Of a DNA stretch of 8,460 bases, positions 6,503 through 8,460 are shown piece after piece. The stretch is from an uncultured Lachnospiraceae bacterium (lineage in GTDB: Bacteria > Bacillota > Clostridia > Lachnospirales > Lachnospiraceae), in the NCBI GenBank assembly GCA_945492935.1, contig CALYVE010000060.1:1-8460 (forward strand), in the 5' to 3' direction. The notes below the pieces were generated by a model that ran no database searches, was not told the DNA's origin, and worked only from the letters and a program-made list of their open reading frames with translations. The first letter of the stretch is position 1. The number at the start of each line of letters is the position of its first letter. A program made the translations under genes and the position numbers.

Positions 6503-7207
6503 TTACCATTCTATCTCTTCTACAGGAACAATCTTTTCATTCAAACGCACGGATGCTATTTGGCCGTTCTTGACTTTAATGATACGATCAGCCATAGCTG
6601 TAAGCGCCGAGTTATGTGTAATAATAACAACGGTCATTTTCTGCTTTCGGCTGCAATCCTGAAGTAATTTTAATATCGCTTTTCCCGTTTCGTAATCAAG
6701 TGCTCCTGTCGGCTCATCGCAAAGTAATAGCTTCGGCTTTTTTGCGAGGGCCCGCGCAATCGACACTCGCTGCTGCTCACCACCGGAAAGCTGTGCCGGA
6801 AAATTGTCCATCCGCTCACCCAGACCTACAAGGGAAAGTACTTCTCTCGCATCCATTGGGTCTTTTGACAGCAAAGATGCTATTTCAACATTTTCGAGTG
6901 CCGTCAGATTCGGAATCAAATTATAAAACTGGAAAACAAAACCTATCTCTTTTCGACGATATGAAGCCAATTGGCGCTTACTGTATTTTGAAACCTCATT
7001 TCCGTCCAAGAAAACGGAACCTGAGGAAAGTGTATCCATTCCGCCTAAAATATTTAGCAATGTTGTTTTTCCGGCACCGGATTGACCGACAATGACACAA
7101 ATCTCACCCTCTCCAATTTCAAAGGTAGCATCCTTCAATGCATCAACCCTTACATCACCACTTTGATATGTTTTGGAAACATTTTGAAACTCAACGAAAC
7201 TTGACAT
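6503..7207 (-). CDS. ABC transporter ATP-binding protein, LolD/MacB/FtsE type
   Basis: Cytosolic ATPase that drives the permease encoded next. All nucleotide-binding motifs are intact in 234 residues: Walker A GQSGAGKT (41-48), Q-loop VFQFYNLIPNLTALENV (Gln93), signature LSGGEQQR (140-147), Walker B LLLCDEPTGALD (160-171, catalytic Glu165) and the switch histidine in IITHN (His198). The Q-loop form FQFYNLIPxLTxxENV and the length are typical of the LolD/MacB branch that pairs with FtsX-type permeases. The ATG at 7207 follows an AAAGGA site at seven bases. The gene begins 62 bases after the preceding dehydrogenase-phosphatase gene. That gap has a weak -10-like TACAAT (7243-7238) without a good -35, so whether the exporter has its own promoter is unclear. 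Substrate unknown. Confidence 0.95.
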   Translation of the reverse strand: MSSFVEFQNVSKTYQSGDVRVDALKDATFEIGEGEICVIVGQSGAGKTTLLNILGGMDTLSSGSVFLDGNEVSKYSKRQLASYRRKEIGFVFQFYNLIPNLTALENVEIASLLSKDPMDAREVLSLVGLGERMDNFPAQLSGGEQQRVSIARALAKKPKLLLCDEPTGALDYETGKAILKLLQDCSRKQKMTVVIITHNSALTAMADRIIKVKNGQIASVRLNEKIVPVEEIEW

Positions 7208-7269
7208 TGATTATCCTTTCTACAAAAAACGAAATCCATTGTAACTGTACATTTTCCACATTAATAATA

Positions 7270-8460
7270 TTATCCGATGATCTCAACGACCTTATCAGGA
7301 ATTTCCCTTATACTCTCCACACGCGGTGTTCCTTCCGGCACGGTGCCAAAACCATACGCGGCATGAATGAACGGTAATCCGGCTTTCATTGTCGAATTGT
7401 AATCACCCATAATATCACCTACATAAACGGCCTTATCGAGCTTGTTTCTCTCGACAACAAGCTTGATGTTATAGTCCTTATCTCTTCCTGTGCGACCATA
7501 GTTTTCTGTATCATTAAAATACTTTCCAAGCTTGTGGTATTTCAAAAATGCTTCAATGTAGCCTTCCTGACAATTGCTTACAATCGCTATAAAATAGCCT
7601 CTCTGTTTAAGCTCCTGAAGCATCTCCTCCAAACCGTCAAACAAAATACCACCTGTTTTTTCGATATATTGATTCTCATAATCCATACATATAGTAAGAA
7701 GCTCCATCGCACGCTCTCTCGTTTCGTTACAGAACAATTCAATGCCGATTTCTTCCATTGTACGTCCCATGAAATTATGCATCATCTCCAATGTGCAATA
7801 ATATTTTTCGTCTGTGAATTTTCGGATTGCTTCATTCCAGGAATCAACAACTGCCTGCGAAGAATCCCATAATGTACCATCCAAATCAAAAATTACACCC
7901 TTTTTCATATTCTCTTTTTTGCCTTCCATATTTTTTAAAATCGTATCATTAAAATAAAATGGACATGCCGCTTTCTTTGCAGCATTCGAAACAACCGACT
8001 GAACAGTTCTCTCCATCAACGCATCAGAAATTATGTCTACCACGCATGTTTTCTCTATGAAATCGGCAAATTCGTCATAATTCTTAAAGTTCGCGTTTTC
8101 ATAAAGAAACTGCTGTTCTTCATAAGATGCATTCTTGACATATCCCGGCAGAAAATGACCGACTGCCGTTCCATGCGCTACACCCATTTCATATGTAATC
8201 ATATAACTAAGACTGTGCGGAATCGTCGTACCAGCATGTGCAATACATACACCTGCAAGCATAGCCGCATGCAAAAGATTTTTTGCATCTTTTATTGTTA
8301 ATGCCCTCTCTCCAAGCAAAACATCCTTACTCTTTGACCAAACATTAAGACCTTCTTTTGCATACATACGTACAAAATCAGATACCGCTGTATTAATATA
8401 GCTTTCTATTATATGAGCAAGTGCATCCACTGCTGTTGCCGTAATAACTGTCATCGGTGC
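7270..8460 (-). CDS. Iron-containing alcohol dehydrogenase (C-terminal half) fused in frame to a HAD-family phosphatase; 5' end beyond the window
   Basis: The frame enters from the right edge and stays open for 396 visible codons; the ATG at 8454 is internal. Positions count from it. Residues 1-175 are the helical metal-binding half of a group III (iron) alcohol dehydrogenase, an NAD(P)H-dependent oxidoreductase. TAVDALAHIIESY holds Asp10 and His14; TIPHSLSYM and GVAHGTAVGH hold His80 and His94, 14 apart as in FucO, completing the Fe ligand set. The domain ends where such enzymes usually end. After about seven linking residues a complete HAD subfamily IA hydrolase of 212 residues begins at MKKGVIFDLDGTLWDS (183 on): Asp190 nucleophile and Asp192, motif II Ser293 in AIVSN, a probable motif III Lys326, and VYVGDIMGDYNS (Asp347, Asp351). 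Its nearest relatives are probably phosphoglycolate-phosphatase-like, but the substrate is unknown. An ATG at 7908 could start the HAD part alone, with a poorly spaced GGAAGG site. Domain calls are firm; one polypeptide versus two is less certain. Confidence 0.85.
   Translation of the reverse strand, partial: APMTVITATAVDALAHIIESYINTAVSDFVRMYAKEGLNVWSKSKDVLLGERALTIKDAKNLLHAAMLAGVCIAHAGTTIPHSLSYMITYEMGVAHGTAVGHFLPGYVKNASYEEQQFLYENANFKNYDEFADFIEKTCVVDIISDALMERTVQSVVSNAAKKAACPFYFNDTILKNMEGKKENMKKGVIFDLDGTLWDSSQAVVDSWNEAIRKFTDEKYYCTLEMMHNFMGRTMEEIGIELFCNETRERAMELLTICMDYENQYIEKTGGILFDGLEEMLQELKQRGYFIAIVSNCQEGYIEAFLKYHKLGKYFNDTENYGRTGRDKDYNIKLVVERNKLDKAVYVGDIMGDYNSTMKAGLPFIHAAYGFGTVPEGTPRVESIREIPDKVVEIIG

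Overview
The window is a low-GC, AT-rich stretch in which every supported gene lies on the minus strand, so transcription runs from right to left. Ribosome binding sites of the GGAGG type, the small YyzM/DUF951-type protein, the tandem-FtsX exporter and the protein sequences overall suggest a Firmicute of the Clostridia, probably close to Lachnospiraceae. That assignment is an impression from the sequences and no search was run.

In the direction of transcription, the right edge (8460 to 7270) holds the C-terminal half of an iron-containing alcohol dehydrogenase, continuous in frame with a complete HAD-family phosphatase. After 62 bases come an ABC ATPase (7207-6503) and, 18 bases on, an 805-residue permease with two FtsX units (6484-4067). 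These two form a MacB/FtsX-type exporter of unknown substrate. A 365-base intergenic gap (3702-4066) follows. It contains a 142-bp palindrome with perfect 19-bp ends (3829-3970), a second hairpin that shares four bases with it (3782-3832), and a good promoter (3743-3772).

That promoter drives a compact run of four genes: a class I DAHP synthase (first step of the shikimate pathway, 3701-2673), a 58-residue cysteine-containing DUF951 protein (2651-2475), TrkA (2460-1099) and TrkH (1090 to beyond the left edge). Gaps are 21, 14 and 8 bases, so they are very likely one operon, with the TrkH ribosome binding site lying in the last two TrkA codons. TrkA and TrkH together are the regulatory ring and the membrane pore of a potassium uptake system. 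Why they should be co-transcribed with DAHP synthase is not obvious.

The points most worth a second look are the dehydrogenase-phosphatase fusion and the A6 run at its junction, the structured palindromic element ahead of the DAHP synthase promoter, and the small DUF951 gene that is hidden under a spurious N-terminal extension of TrkA.
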